A DNA stretch of 15,472 nt, taken from NCBI GenBank assembly GCA_030151245.1, contig JASLEF010000170.1, positions 1 to 15,472 of the forward strand, in the 5' to 3' direction. Below, in pieces: positions 1 through 7,041 of this stretch; positions within the stretch are counted from its first letter, which is position 1, and every line of letters starts with the position of its first letter. This stretch comes from Ignatzschineria sp. (GTDB taxonomy: Bacteria > Pseudomonadota > Gammaproteobacteria > Cardiobacteriales > Wohlfahrtiimonadaceae). Below the pieces are notes generated by a model. It saw nothing but the letters and a program-made list of their open reading frames with translations. It did not search any database and was not told the DNA's origin. The translations under genes and the position numbers were made by a program.

Positions 1-119
1 TAAACTGCTTGGGTCGCTGTACGGATGGTGCGTGAACGCGCGCCGTAGTAACCTTTAGCTTTCTTTAAGATTTTTTTGTGACGTGCTTTAGTGATCGTCC
101 CACGTTTAACTCTTGCCAT
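1..119 (-). CDS. rplT: 50S ribosomal protein L20, N-terminal part (cut by window edge)
   Basis: Large-subunit protein that binds 23S rRNA early in 50S assembly. Thirty-nine codons are visible, beginning MARVKRGTITKARHKK and continuing through KGYYGARSRT, which is the highly conserved basic start of L20. The family is usually about 118 residues, so roughly the last two thirds lie outside the window. The ATG (complement of 117-119) has a GGAG ribosome-binding site about 9 bases upstream. It follows rpmI by 23 bases on the same strand, the usual rpmI-rplT pair. In E. coli L20 represses translation of rpmI-rplT by binding the mRNA; I cannot confirm that structure here. Confidence 0.95.
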   Translation of the reverse strand, partial: MARVKRGTITKARHKKILKKAKGYYGARSRTIRTATQAV

Positions 120-142
120 TTTATAATTCTCCTAGCTAATGA

Positions 143-340
143 CTATGCGTTTGGTAACATTTGCGCGATTTGTTTATGATCTGCTTTAGAGATCATAGCC
201 TCACCACGAAGATGTCTTTTACGCTTAGTTGATTTTTTAGTAAGGATATGGCTACGGAATGCACATTGGCGCTTGAAGCTACCACTTGCAGTTTTGCGGA
301 AACGCTTTTTAGCGCCGCTATGTGTTTTTAATTTTGGCAT
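143..340 (-). CDS. rpmI: 50S ribosomal protein L35
   Basis: Small basic protein of the large ribosomal subunit. The 65-residue product matches the usual length of L35 and opens MPKLKTHSGAKKRFRKTASG, the family signature; the Lys/Arg-rich centre (KKSTKRKRHLRG) is also typical. It lies 45 bases downstream of infC and 23 bases upstream of rplT, all on the minus strand. The spacer towards infC is nearly pure A/T. The ribosome-binding site is weak (GAGTGG-like, about 6 bases from the ATG), which would be compatible with translational control by L20 as in E. coli, but that is inference. Confidence 0.97.
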   Translation of the reverse strand: MPKLKTHSGAKKRFRKTASGSFKRQCAFRSHILTKKSTKRKRHLRGEAMISKADHKQIAQMLPNA

Positions 341-385
341 TTTAATCCACTCGCATTTCTAAAAATTAATTATTAAATTATTAAT

Positions 386-916
386 CTACTCTTTTGCCGC
401 ACTCTTTAAAGGAGCGAGAACCATCGTCATTTGACGACCTTCTACTTTAGGACGTTGTTCAACAACACCATACTCTTTTAAATCTTGCTCTACACGAAGA
501 AGTAGATCCATCCCGAGATCTTGGTGAGCCATTTCACGCCCTCTAAAACGAAGCGTTACTTTGCCTTTATCACCATCTTTCAAGAAACGTATCAGGTTGC
601 GTAGTTTTACCTGATAATCCCCCTCATCCGTTGCCGGACGAAACTTGATCTCTTTCACTTGAACTTGCTTCTGTTTCTTCTTAGCTTCATCAGCCTTTTT
701 GCGTAATTCATAACGGTATTTACCGTAATTCATGATACGACATACAGGCGGCTTCGCTGTTGGAGAAACTTCCACTAAATCAAGCGAGTCATTGTATGCT
801 AATTCTAACGCTTCATCAAGAGGAACAATACCTTTTTGTTCTCCATCTGCTGTTATCAAGCGCACTTCTTTCACCGAAATCTTCTCATTGATTCGATGTT
901 CATATTGATTACTAAT
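386..916 (-). CDS. infC: Translation initiation factor IF-3, AUU start
   Basis: IF-3 binds the 30S subunit, keeps it apart from 50S and rejects non-canonical start codons and wrong initiator tRNAs. I place the start at ATT (complement of 914-916), giving 176 residues against 180 in E. coli. A GTG at 872-874 would cut off the conserved N-terminal block; upstream of it and in frame, the sequence reads HRINEKISVKEVRL, matching the E. coli segment NRINGEIRAQEVRL. AGGAG lies 8 bases before this ATT. The N-domain is followed by a Lys-rich linker (KKADEAKKKQKQVQVKEIKF) and the C-domain with KVTLRFRGREMAH and EGRQMTMVLAP. It sits between thrS and rpmI. An AUU start on infC is known to make IF-3 repress its own translation. 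Confidence 0.96.
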   Translation of the reverse strand: MSNQYEHRINEKISVKEVRLITADGEQKGIVPLDEALELAYNDSLDLVEVSPTAKPPVCRIMNYGKYRYELRKKADEAKKKQKQVQVKEIKFRPATDEGDYQVKLRNLIRFLKDGDKGKVTLRFRGREMAHQDLGMDLLLRVEQDLKEYGVVEQRPKVEGRQMTMVLAPLKSAAKE

Positions 917-929
917 AGTAATGTCTCCT
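914..929 (-). promoter_or_regulatory. infC ribosome-binding site with AUU initiation codon
   Basis: On the minus strand AGGAG (925-929) is followed after 8 bases by ATT (914-916), in frame with the conserved IF-3 N-terminus. Another ATT at 920-922 is only 2 bases from AGGAG and is too close. No ATG lies in frame nearby. This arrangement is the classical autoregulatory start of infC. Confidence 0.85.
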
Positions 930-965
930 ATTGTTAATATGTTTAAATTCTTTAAATCTTCAAAT

Positions 966-1109
966 TTAATGATAATTTTTTACTAAAGATATAAATCCCT
1001 GAATAGGTACTACTTTAAATTCAATCGCTTCAAAATTAAAGTTAAAAATGAAACTGTTCATATGAAATAAAGGTTTTTCAATCATTCTTTCACAGAGATT
1101 TATATCCAT
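966..1109 (-). CDS. Doubtful small ORF between thrS and infC (47 codons)
   Basis: An ATG (complement of 1107-1109) opens a 47-codon frame closed by TAA at 966-968, filling most of the thrS-infC spacer. The product would start MDINLCERMIEK and is rich in Phe, Ile and Asn. A weak GAAGAG-like ribosome-binding site lies about 6 bases upstream. I recognise no family, and the strong A/T content means a frame of this length could arise by chance. It has no signal peptide and no clear membrane helix. If real it would be co-transcribed with thrS; otherwise the spacer is an untranslated leader for infC. Confidence 0.2.
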   Translation of the reverse strand: MDINLCERMIEKPLFHMNSFIFNFNFEAIEFKVVPIQGFISLVKNYH

Positions 1110-1169
1110 ATTGATCTCTTCGTAATGAAATAGGTCTAAAATCATCTCACATCATTCAGACCAATTATT

Positions 1170-3089
1170 TTACAAATCTTTTTGAATAAGTGCGACAAAT
1201 TCTTCTAATTTCATTGCACTTAAATCTTGACCTTCACGAGTACGTACCGCGACAAGCCCCATCTCCATCTCTCGATTCCCTAGCACAAGAATGTACGGAA
1301 TTCGTGAAATAGTGGCCTCTCGGATTTTGTAACCGATCTTCTCATTACGCGCATCCACTTTAGTTCTTATATTAAGTTTTTTAAGCTCTTTTGCAACTTT
1401 TTCAGCGTACTCTGTCTGATTACCCGTAATTGTTAAGATCGAAACCTGCTCTGGCGCTAACCATAATGGCATTGACCCCGCGTGATGTTCAATTAAGATT
1501 CCGATAAAACGCTCAAAGGAACCTAGGATCGCACGATGAAGCATTACAGGACGCTTACGCGTATTATCTTCATCTACAAATTCCGCATCTAATCTTTCAG
1601 GAAGGACAAAGTCTAGCTGAATTGTTCCCACTTGCCATGAACGACCTATCGCATCCTTAATATGATATTCCACTTTCGGACCATAGAACGCGCCCTCGCC
1701 AGGCAACTCTTCCCATGAAATACCGGCAGCCCCTAATGCTGTTCTTAAACCAGATTCAGCCATATCCCAAATATGATCATCTCCCGCACGCTGCTCCGGA
1801 CGAAGTGAGAGTTTGACACTAATATCTGTAAAGCCAAAATGATCATAAACACTCATCGCAAATTTATGGAAACGCTCAACTTCAGAGATGACTTGATCAT
1901 CACGACAGAAAATATGCGCATCATCTTGAACAAAACCTCGAACACGCATCAACCCATGAAGCGCACCAGATGGTTCATTACGATGACATGAACCAAACTC
2001 TGCTAAACGCATAGGAAGATCACGATAAGAGTGAAGTCCATGATTAAAGACTTCAATATGACATGGGCAGTTCATCGGTTTGACCGCATAATCACGGTTT
2101 TCTGATGAGGTAGTAAACATATTCTCTTTATAGTTTTCCCAGTGACCTGAACGCTCCCATAGAGTACGATCCATCACTAATGGCGTACGAATTTCTTGAT
2201 AGCCTTCTTCTTTCTGGCGTTTACGCATATATTGCTCAACTGTTTGCCAAATCGTCCACCCTTTTGGATGCCAAAACACCATTCCAGGAGCTTCTTCTTG
2301 AAGATGGAATAAGTTCTGCGCTTTACCAATACGTCGATGATCACGCTTCTCAGCTTCTTTTACACGCTCGAGATGCTCTTGTAACTCTTTATCTGTAGCA
2401 AACGCAACTGCGTAGATACGCGTCAACATTTTGTTATCAGAATCCCCTCGCCAATAAGCGCCGGCGATATTCGTGAGTGCAAATGCTAACTTCCCTTTAT
2501 TCGTTGTGGGCGTATGGGGACCTCGGCAAAGATCCATAAAGATATCTTCCCCATTATTTCCTTGACGATAGAGTGAAATTTCCGTTTGATCTTCTGGTGC
2601 ACGATCAATAATGTCCGCCTTATAAAGCTCACGCTTATCCAAAAAATATTGAATAGCTTCTTTTCGCGGCCACATTTCACGTGTAACGTCTAAATTCTCT
2701 TTAAGAATTTCACGCATTCTCTTATCAATCGCTTCTAATGCTTCAGGAACAATCGGTTCCACGAAATCAACATCGTAGTAAAAACCATGTTCAATCGTGG
2801 GTCCAATAGCTAGCATAGCATCCGGATAGAGGTCTTTTACCGCACGCGCTAATACTTGTGCAGCTAAGGTGTGTCTTGCGATATCAAGCCCAGCTTCATC
2901 CTTGACCGTCAGTACCTTAAAGTCGACGTCGGTGGTGATCGTGTAGCTAAGATCTCTATCTTCTTCATCTACAACAATTCCAAGTGCAGCTTTTGCAAGG
3001 CCTGGCCCAATATCATTTACGATATCAAATCCAGTCACAGCGCCTTGATACTCTCTTTTACTGCCATCTGGCAAAGTAATAACGGGCAT
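1170..3089 (-). CDS. thrS: Threonyl-tRNA synthetase with altered editing motif
   Basis: Class II synthetase that charges tRNA-Thr, 639 residues (E. coli 642). Order: TGS domain (about 1-61), editing domain (about 65-225), catalytic core (about 245-540), anticodon-binding domain (about 545-639). The core shows motif 2 around RLAEFGSCHRNEPSG (361-375) and motif 3 around MLHRAILGSFERF. Zinc ligands expected from E. coli are present: Cys341 in NCPCH, His392 in QDDAH and His518 in MLHRA. In the editing site His73 and the CRGPH motif (Cys188, His192) are kept, but the residue matching E. coli His77 is Ala (HTLAAQ instead of HSCAH). The ATG at 3087-3089 has AAGGAG about 11 bases upstream. It heads the infC-rpmI-rplT cluster; no tRNA-like operator of the E. 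coli thrS type is obvious in the short predicted leader. Confidence 0.98.
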   Translation of the reverse strand: MPVITLPDGSKREYQGAVTGFDIVNDIGPGLAKAALGIVVDEEDRDLSYTITTDVDFKVLTVKDEAGLDIARHTLAAQVLARAVKDLYPDAMLAIGPTIEHGFYYDVDFVEPIVPEALEAIDKRMREILKENLDVTREMWPRKEAIQYFLDKRELYKADIIDRAPEDQTEISLYRQGNNGEDIFMDLCRGPHTPTTNKGKLAFALTNIAGAYWRGDSDNKMLTRIYAVAFATDKELQEHLERVKEAEKRDHRRIGKAQNLFHLQEEAPGMVFWHPKGWTIWQTVEQYMRKRQKEEGYQEIRTPLVMDRTLWERSGHWENYKENMFTTSSENRDYAVKPMNCPCHIEVFNHGLHSYRDLPMRLAEFGSCHRNEPSGALHGLMRVRGFVQDDAHIFCRDDQVISEVERFHKFAMSVYDHFGFTDISVKLSLRPEQRAGDDHIWDMAESGLRTALGAAGISWEELPGEGAFYGPKVEYHIKDAIGRSWQVGTIQLDFVLPERLDAEFVDEDNTRKRPVMLHRAILGSFERFIGILIEHHAGSMPLWLAPEQVSILTITGNQTEYAEKVAKELKKLNIRTKVDARNEKIGYKIREATISRIPYILVLGNREMEMGLVAVRTREGQDLSAMKLEEFVALIQKDL

Positions 3090-3136
3090 TGATTATTTCA
3101 CTCCTTAAAAACAACGAACAACTTTCTAAACAAGGT

Positions 3137-3142
3137 ATTATA
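3137..3142 (-). promoter_or_regulatory. Candidate -10 box for thrS
   Basis: The minus strand reads TATAAT, a perfect sigma-70 -10 hexamer, 48 bases upstream of the thrS ATG. The position 17 bases further upstream (TGATAT) is a poor -35, so the promoter would be weak or activator-dependent. The predicted untranslated leader would be only about 40 bases. Confidence 0.4.
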
Positions 3143-3301
3143 GACCATCTTCAATTCAGATATCATAAAATATTCAGCAATATCTCGGAAGTGATCCCGA
3201 ATGAAATATTGACTTAGGCAAACTTCTTTCACTCTTCCACTACATATTTTTTTCAAAATAGAATAGAATAGTGCAATATTTAGGATAACTTATTTAAAAG
3301 A

Positions 3302-3372
3302 GTTGATTGATAGTGCTATGAATAACCTCATAGCGAGCAGAACTTATCGGCGTATTCGTCGTATCAATCAAC
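3302..3372 (+). promoter_or_regulatory. Structured leader element: three-way-junction inverted repeat
   Basis: A perfect 11-bp inverted repeat, GTTGATTGATA (3302-3312) and TATCAATCAAC (3362-3372), encloses two hairpins. The first is a perfect 7-bp stem, GCTATGA (3315-3321) with TCATAGC (3328-3334), loop ATAACC. The second is CGGCG (3348-3352) with CGTCG (3357-3361), loop TATT, containing one G-U pair in plus-strand RNA that would be an A-C mismatch on the minus strand. A 13-base linker (3335-3347) joins the hairpins. The element ends 35 bases before the GTG start of cytochrome c4, and linker bases AGCAG (3336-3340) are complementary to CTGCT (3403-3407) just before that start. No T-run follows, so it is not a simple terminator. 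I match it to no known riboswitch class. A cis-acting leader, a small RNA or a palindromic repeat are all possible. Confidence 0.5.
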
Positions 3373-3407
3373 AATAGAACAACCCAGATTTAGGAGAGTA
3401 AACTGCT

Positions 3408-4049
3408 GTGCGTTTTAACTATAAAGCTCTAATTGGAATTGGTGTTACTTTAATGTTCACAAACATTAATGCTAATGAAATTACACCAAATTATGAGGCA
3501 GGTAAGGCAATTGCAGAGACCTGTGTATCATGTCATGGTAAAGATGGTGTAAGTACAAATGACTTATATCCAAAACTTGCAGGTCAGCACCAAAAGTACA
3601 TTCGCACACAACTATATGAGCTCAAACGTTCATATAGTGATCCTAATGAAGGTCTTCGTTTTGACTCAGAGATGAGTGTTGAAGCTGACAAGTTATCAGA
3701 ACAAGACATCGCAGATGTTGCGCTCTATTTGTCAAAACAAAAAAACACCTACAACGTTGCTGATGAAAAACTCGCAATCCGTGGTGAACAACTCTATCGC
3801 GGTGGCGATATTGCTCGTGGGATTCCTGCTTGCTCAGCGTGCCATAGCCCAACAGGCCAAGGTAATGCCGCGGCAAACTACCCTGCACTATCAGGTCAAC
3901 ATGCATACTACACAGAGAAACAGTTAAACCGTTTCAAAACTGAAGAGCGTAAAAATGACCCTGCTCGTATTATGCGTGATATCGCACAACGTATGACAGA
4001 AGCCGAAATTAAAGAAGTCTCTTCTTACATTCAAGGCTTACAACCTTAG
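3408..4049 (+). CDS. Dihaem cytochrome c4
   Basis: Periplasmic electron carrier that passes electrons towards terminal oxidases. The 213-residue protein has an export signal (hydrophobic stretch about 8-20, likely cleavage near NANA/E) and two class I cytochrome c domains. Haem-binding motifs are CVSCH (39-43) and CSACH (142-146); likely axial methionines are Met89 and Met189, exactly 100 residues apart in matching contexts, showing the tandem duplication typical of c4. The start is GTG with AGGAG about 11 bases upstream, a rather long spacing. A structured inverted repeat lies in the leader. It is followed by its own terminator and then dsbA, a pairing also seen in pseudomonads. Confidence 0.93.
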   Translation: MRFNYKALIGIGVTLMFTNINANEITPNYEAGKAIAETCVSCHGKDGVSTNDLYPKLAGQHQKYIRTQLYELKRSYSDPNEGLRFDSEMSVEADKLSEQDIADVALYLSKQKNTYNVADEKLAIRGEQLYRGGDIARGIPACSACHSPTGQGNAAANYPALSGQHAYYTEKQLNRFKTEERKNDPARIMRDIAQRMTEAEIKEVSSYIQGLQP

Positions 4050-4068
4050 TTTCAATAAGAAAATTATT

Positions 4069-4096
4069 AAAAAAGTGAGCTTTTGCTCACTTTTTT
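4069..4096 (+). terminator. Intrinsic terminator after cytochrome c4
   Basis: A 12-bp perfect stem, AAAAAAGTGAGC (4069-4080) and GCTCACTTTTTT (4085-4096), with a TTTT loop; the T-run forms the 3' arm. Its symmetry lets it work in both directions, but only the plus-strand gene ends nearby. Confidence 0.9.
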
Positions 4097-4146
4097 ATTT
4101 TATACTGATCAAAGTAATATCTATTTCATTTTGAGGAGTAAAACAT

Positions 4147-4845
4147 ATGTTAAAGAGATTGATTACGACAACGACGCTTGTCATTGCAACTTTGGCGTCT
4201 ACGGCAATCGCCCAAAACTTCTATCAAAACATCATCCCAAAAGTTGACGCGGTTTATAATCCTGAAAAAATCGAAGTTATTGAGATTTTTTCATACGCTT
4301 GCCCTGCTTGTAATACGTTTGAACCTTATTTTGAAAAATGGAAAAAGTCCCAAAAAGATGTTGACGATGTTGAAGTAATTTCATTTGCAGCACCAGGACA
4401 AGGTCTTTGGACACTTTATGCTCAAGTATTTTACACCTTAGAGTCCATGAATGAATTAGAGCGAGGGCATCAAGCATTTTTCGATGCTATTCACAAAGAT
4501 CGTAAACGCTTCATCAATGAGAAACAAATTGCCGACTTTATGGCGACTCAAGGTATCGATAAAGATCAATTCTTAAAAGCTTGGAACAGCTTTTCCACAA
4601 AAAGCTCTTTCAATCGTGCAGCCGATCTCATCGCAAACCAGTACCGCATCCCATTTACACCTGCAGTCGTTGTTAACGGTGAGTATCTTTTAAGCGCACA
4701 GGATGCCGCAAATCGCCCAGGTAATGGTAATGCTTATGAGAAGTTTATCTTAACAATTAATGATGCTATTGAGAAAGTCAGAGATGAGCGCGCTACAAAA
4801 AAAGCAGCGACAGTTGAAGTTGAAGAAGCTGCTCATCCACAGTAG
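4147..4845 (+). CDS. dsbA: Thiol:disulfide interchange protein DsbA
   Basis: Periplasmic oxidase that introduces disulfide bonds into exported proteins and is reoxidised by DsbB. The 232-residue precursor has a Sec signal peptide (about 1-22, ending STAIA before QNF). The thioredoxin-fold active site is CPAC (Cys52-Cys55) in FSYACPACNTF; E. coli has CPHC, so the redox potential may differ. The cis-proline follows Thr171 (Pro172, in IPFTPAVVVNG). The C-terminal tail after about residue 210 is charged and Ala/Glu-rich. GGAG lies about 10 bases before the ATG. The gene follows cytochrome c4 after a terminator, and is itself closed by a terminator, so it is probably a single-gene unit with some read-through. 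No good promoter is visible in the 50-base gap. Confidence 0.95.
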   Translation: MLKRLITTTTLVIATLASTAIAQNFYQNIIPKVDAVYNPEKIEVIEIFSYACPACNTFEPYFEKWKKSQKDVDDVEVISFAAPGQGLWTLYAQVFYTLESMNELERGHQAFFDAIHKDRKRFINEKQIADFMATQGIDKDQFLKAWNSFSTKSSFNRAADLIANQYRIPFTPAVVVNGEYLLSAQDAANRPGNGNAYEKFILTINDAIEKVRDERATKKAATVEVEEAAHPQ

Positions 4846-4871
4846 AATTACATTTCCTTTCAAATCATTTT

Positions 4872-4898
4872 AAAAGGGGCTTACAAAAGCCCTTTTTT
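4872..4898 (+). terminator. Intrinsic terminator after dsbA
   Basis: Stem AAAAGGGGCTT (4872-4882) pairs with AAGCCCTTTTT (4887-4897) with one G-U pair, loop ACAA, ending in a T-run. It lies 27 bases after the dsbA stop. Confidence 0.88.
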
Positions 4899-4937
4899 AT
4901 ATTCTGATTACCCCACTCATCACAAGAGGATTCTGCG

Positions 4938-5756
4938 ATGTCACTCTTTTTTTCACCACAGATAGATCCTATCATCTTCTCCATTGGCCCGGTTGCACTA
5001 CGCTGGTATGCCTTGATGTATATCGTCGCTCTAGGTCTTGCTGTGCTTTTGGGAAGTTATCGTGCTAAAAAACCAAGCTCTGGTTGGACGCCTGCACAGG
5101 TAAGTGATATGGCGTTTTATCTCTTTCTAGGGGCCATCTTAGGAGGAAGAATTGGCTATACGCTCTTTTATGATTTTGGTAACTTTATCGAAAATCCCGC
5201 ATCCATATTAGGCTGGACAGGATCAAGCATTGAATGGTCTGGTATGAGTTTTCATGGGGGTTTAGTGGGCGTTTTAGTGGCGAGCTTTCTCATGGCAAAA
5301 CGTTATAAAAAAACCTTTTGGGAATTTACCGACTTTATTGCACCATTGATTCCCTTAGGTCTATTCTTTGGCCGTATGGGTAATTTTATTAACGGCGAAC
5401 TATGGGGAAGATTTACCGACCAATCGTGGGGCTTTTTCTTCGAACACGCGCCCACTACCGTAGATTTCATCTACCGCCATCCCTCTCAACTCTATGAAGC
5501 CCTCACGGAAGGTTTACTACTTTTCATCATTCTCTGGATCTATACCGCAAAACCACGTCCAAGGGCAGCCGCTTCCGGTATATTTCTCTTAGGTTACGGC
5601 AGCTTTAGATTCATCATTGAGTTCTTCAGAGAACCCGATGCTCATCTAGGCTATATTGCCGGAGGATGGCTCACACAAGGAATGCTCCTCTGTATTCCCA
5701 TGATCCTCATCGGACTTATTATTCTTATTACAGCTTATCGTAGGAAATCAGCATGA
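4938..5756 (+). CDS. lgt: Prolipoprotein diacylglyceryl transferase
   Basis: Inner-membrane enzyme that transfers diacylglycerol from phosphatidylglycerol to the lipobox cysteine of prelipoproteins, the first lipoprotein-maturation step. The 272-residue protein has about seven membrane segments. Signatures include FHGGLVG with His106 (E. coli His103), GRMGNFINGELWGR with Arg146 (E. coli Arg143), RHPSQLYEA, and GYGSFR with Tyr220 and Arg224 (E. coli Tyr235 and Arg239). The loop between GELWGR and RHPSQ is shorter than in E. coli, explaining the lower total length (272 against 291). GAGG precedes the ATG by about 9 bases. Its TGA overlaps the thyA ATG by 4 bases (ATGA), indicating translational coupling, as in the E. 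coli lgt-thyA unit. Confidence 0.97.
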   Translation: MSLFFSPQIDPIIFSIGPVALRWYALMYIVALGLAVLLGSYRAKKPSSGWTPAQVSDMAFYLFLGAILGGRIGYTLFYDFGNFIENPASILGWTGSSIEWSGMSFHGGLVGVLVASFLMAKRYKKTFWEFTDFIAPLIPLGLFFGRMGNFINGELWGRFTDQSWGFFFEHAPTTVDFIYRHPSQLYEALTEGLLLFIILWIYTAKPRPRAAASGIFLLGYGSFRFIIEFFREPDAHLGYIAGGWLTQGMLLCIPMILIGLIILITAYRRKSA

Positions 5757-6547
5757 AACAGTACCTCAACTTAATGCGCCAAGTACGTGAAAATGGCCAC
5801 TTTAAAGAAGATCGCACCGGTACAGGTACCTACTCTCTTTTTGGTCACCAAATGCGATTTAACTTGAAGGATGGTTTTCCCTTAGTCACAACTAAAAAAC
5901 TCCATCTACGCTCAATTATTCATGAACTTCTTTGGTTCCTTAAAGGCGATACCAATATCGCTTACCTCCAAGAAAATAATGTGCGTATCTGGAATGAATG
6001 GGCTGACAGCGAGGGTAATTTGGGACCTGTTTATGGCGCGCAATGGCGCTCGTGGCCTAAAGCTGATGGCGAGGTTGTCGATCAAATCAGCAATCTAATA
6101 GATGACATCAAAACGAATCCCGACTCTCGTCGACTGATTGTTAGTGCATGGAATGTTGGAGAACTCGACAAAATGGCTCTACCTCCCTGCCACCTTCTTT
6201 TCCAATTTTATGTCTGTGATGGAAAACTCTCCTGCCAACTCTATCAACGCTCAGCAGATATTTTTTTAGGAGTCCCTTTTAATATTGCAAGTTACGCCCT
6301 CTTAACTCACATGATAGCGCATGTATGTGATTTGGAAGTCGGTGATTTTATCTGGACAGGTGGCGACTGCCATCTCTACTCTAATCATTTAGAACAGACA
6401 GACTTACAATTGAGTCGAGAGCCTATGCCCTTACCTAAACTTATCATCCACAATAACCCTCAAAATATTTTTGATTTCAAATTTGAAGATTTTGACATTC
6501 AAGATTATAAATCACACCCAACCATCAAAGGGGCTGTTGCAGTTTAA
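5753..6547 (+). CDS. thyA: Thymidylate synthase
   Basis: Makes dTMP from dUMP using methylenetetrahydrofolate, which is oxidised to dihydrofolate. At 264 residues it equals the E. coli length. Visible: Arg21 in RTGTGT, the phosphate-binding pair Arg126-Arg127 in DSRRLIVSAWN, catalytic Cys146 in LPPCHLLFQF, and YQRSADIFLGVPFNIASYALL with the dUMP-binding Asp and Asn. The C-terminus HPTIKGAVAV is the family's closing segment. The ATG overlaps the lgt stop, so initiation is probably coupled. rnhA starts 2 bases after the stop. Confidence 0.98.
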   Translation: MKQYLNLMRQVRENGHFKEDRTGTGTYSLFGHQMRFNLKDGFPLVTTKKLHLRSIIHELLWFLKGDTNIAYLQENNVRIWNEWADSEGNLGPVYGAQWRSWPKADGEVVDQISNLIDDIKTNPDSRRLIVSAWNVGELDKMALPPCHLLFQFYVCDGKLSCQLYQRSADIFLGVPFNIASYALLTHMIAHVCDLEVGDFIWTGGDCHLYSNHLEQTDLQLSREPMPLPKLIIHNNPQNIFDFKFEDFDIQDYKSHPTIKGAVAV

Positions 6548-6549
6548 AA

Positions 6550-7017
6550 ATGAGTAATAATCACGAAGAAGAGGTCGTTTACGTCTATACTGATGGAGCT
6601 TGTAGCGGTAACCCTGGCCCTGGCGGTTGGGGAGCGCTTTTAATCTATAAAGGACACGAAAAAGAGCTCTCCGGCTTTGAGGCTGATACCACCAATAATC
6701 GCATGGAACTCACAGCTGCCATCAAAGGCTTACAGGCGCTAAAACGTCCTTGCCATGTTGTTTTAACAACCGACTCTCGTTATGTACAACAAGGCATTAT
6801 GAATTGGTTAGAAGGTTGGATTCGCCGCGGCTGGAAAACAGCAAACAATAAGCCCGTTTTAAATCAGGATCTTTGGCGATTACTAATGACAGAAAGAGAT
6901 CGTCACCTCTCTATTGACTGGTGTTGGGTGAAAGGTCATGCTGGGCATCGAGAAAATGAAATTGTCGATGATCTTGCAACAAATGCCATTAAAAAAAATC
7001 TTCAAGCAGCCGATTAG
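6550..7017 (+). CDS. rnhA: Ribonuclease HI
   Basis: Cytoplasmic endonuclease that cuts the RNA strand of RNA-DNA hybrids, removing primers and R-loops. The 155-residue protein carries the four catalytic acids: Asp15 in YTDGACSGNPGPGGWG, Glu53 in NNRMELTAA, Asp75 in TTDSRYV and Asp140 in EIVDDLA, with the flexible His in VKGHAGH. The basic handle region (WIRRGWKTANNKPVLN) is present. The ATG lies 2 bases after the thyA stop and has no strong ribosome-binding site, suggesting coupling to thyA. dnaQ follows on the same strand after 24 bases. Confidence 0.97.
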   Translation: MSNNHEEEVVYVYTDGACSGNPGPGGWGALLIYKGHEKELSGFEADTTNNRMELTAAIKGLQALKRPCHVVLTTDSRYVQQGIMNWLEGWIRRGWKTANNKPVLNQDLWRLLMTERDRHLSIDWCWVKGHAGHRENEIVDDLATNAIKKNLQAAD

Positions 7018-7041
7018 ATAGCTCTAAGGATAACGATATTT

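Larger units (their letters stand above)
3090..3407. other. Divergent spacer between thrS and cytochrome c4 gene
   Basis: A 318-base gene-free stretch separating minus-strand thrS from plus-strand cytochrome c4. It holds a thrS-side -10 box (3137-3142), an A/T-rich centre, and the large inverted repeat at 3302-3372. On the plus strand, TAGAAT occurs twice (3259-3264 and 3264-3269) and could serve as a -10, but no good -35 is spaced from either, so I make no promoter call for the cytochrome gene. Confidence 0.6.

Noticed and set aside
936..963. Possible infC promoter TTGAAG, 16 bases, CATATT on the minus strand
   Set aside because: The predicted start point would fall at or inside the AGGAG ribosome-binding site, leaving almost no leader.
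2180..2398. 72-codon open frame on the plus strand inside thrS
   Set aside because: It lies wholly antisense to a well-conserved enzyme and shows no family resemblance or ribosome-binding site; it is a shadow frame.
3302..3372. Inverted repeat as a tRNA-like thrS operator on the minus strand
   Set aside because: One hairpin loop read on the minus strand contains GGT, the anticodon of a tRNA-Thr, but the base before it is A rather than T, one stem gains a mismatch in that orientation, and the likely thrS -10 box lies between the element and thrS.
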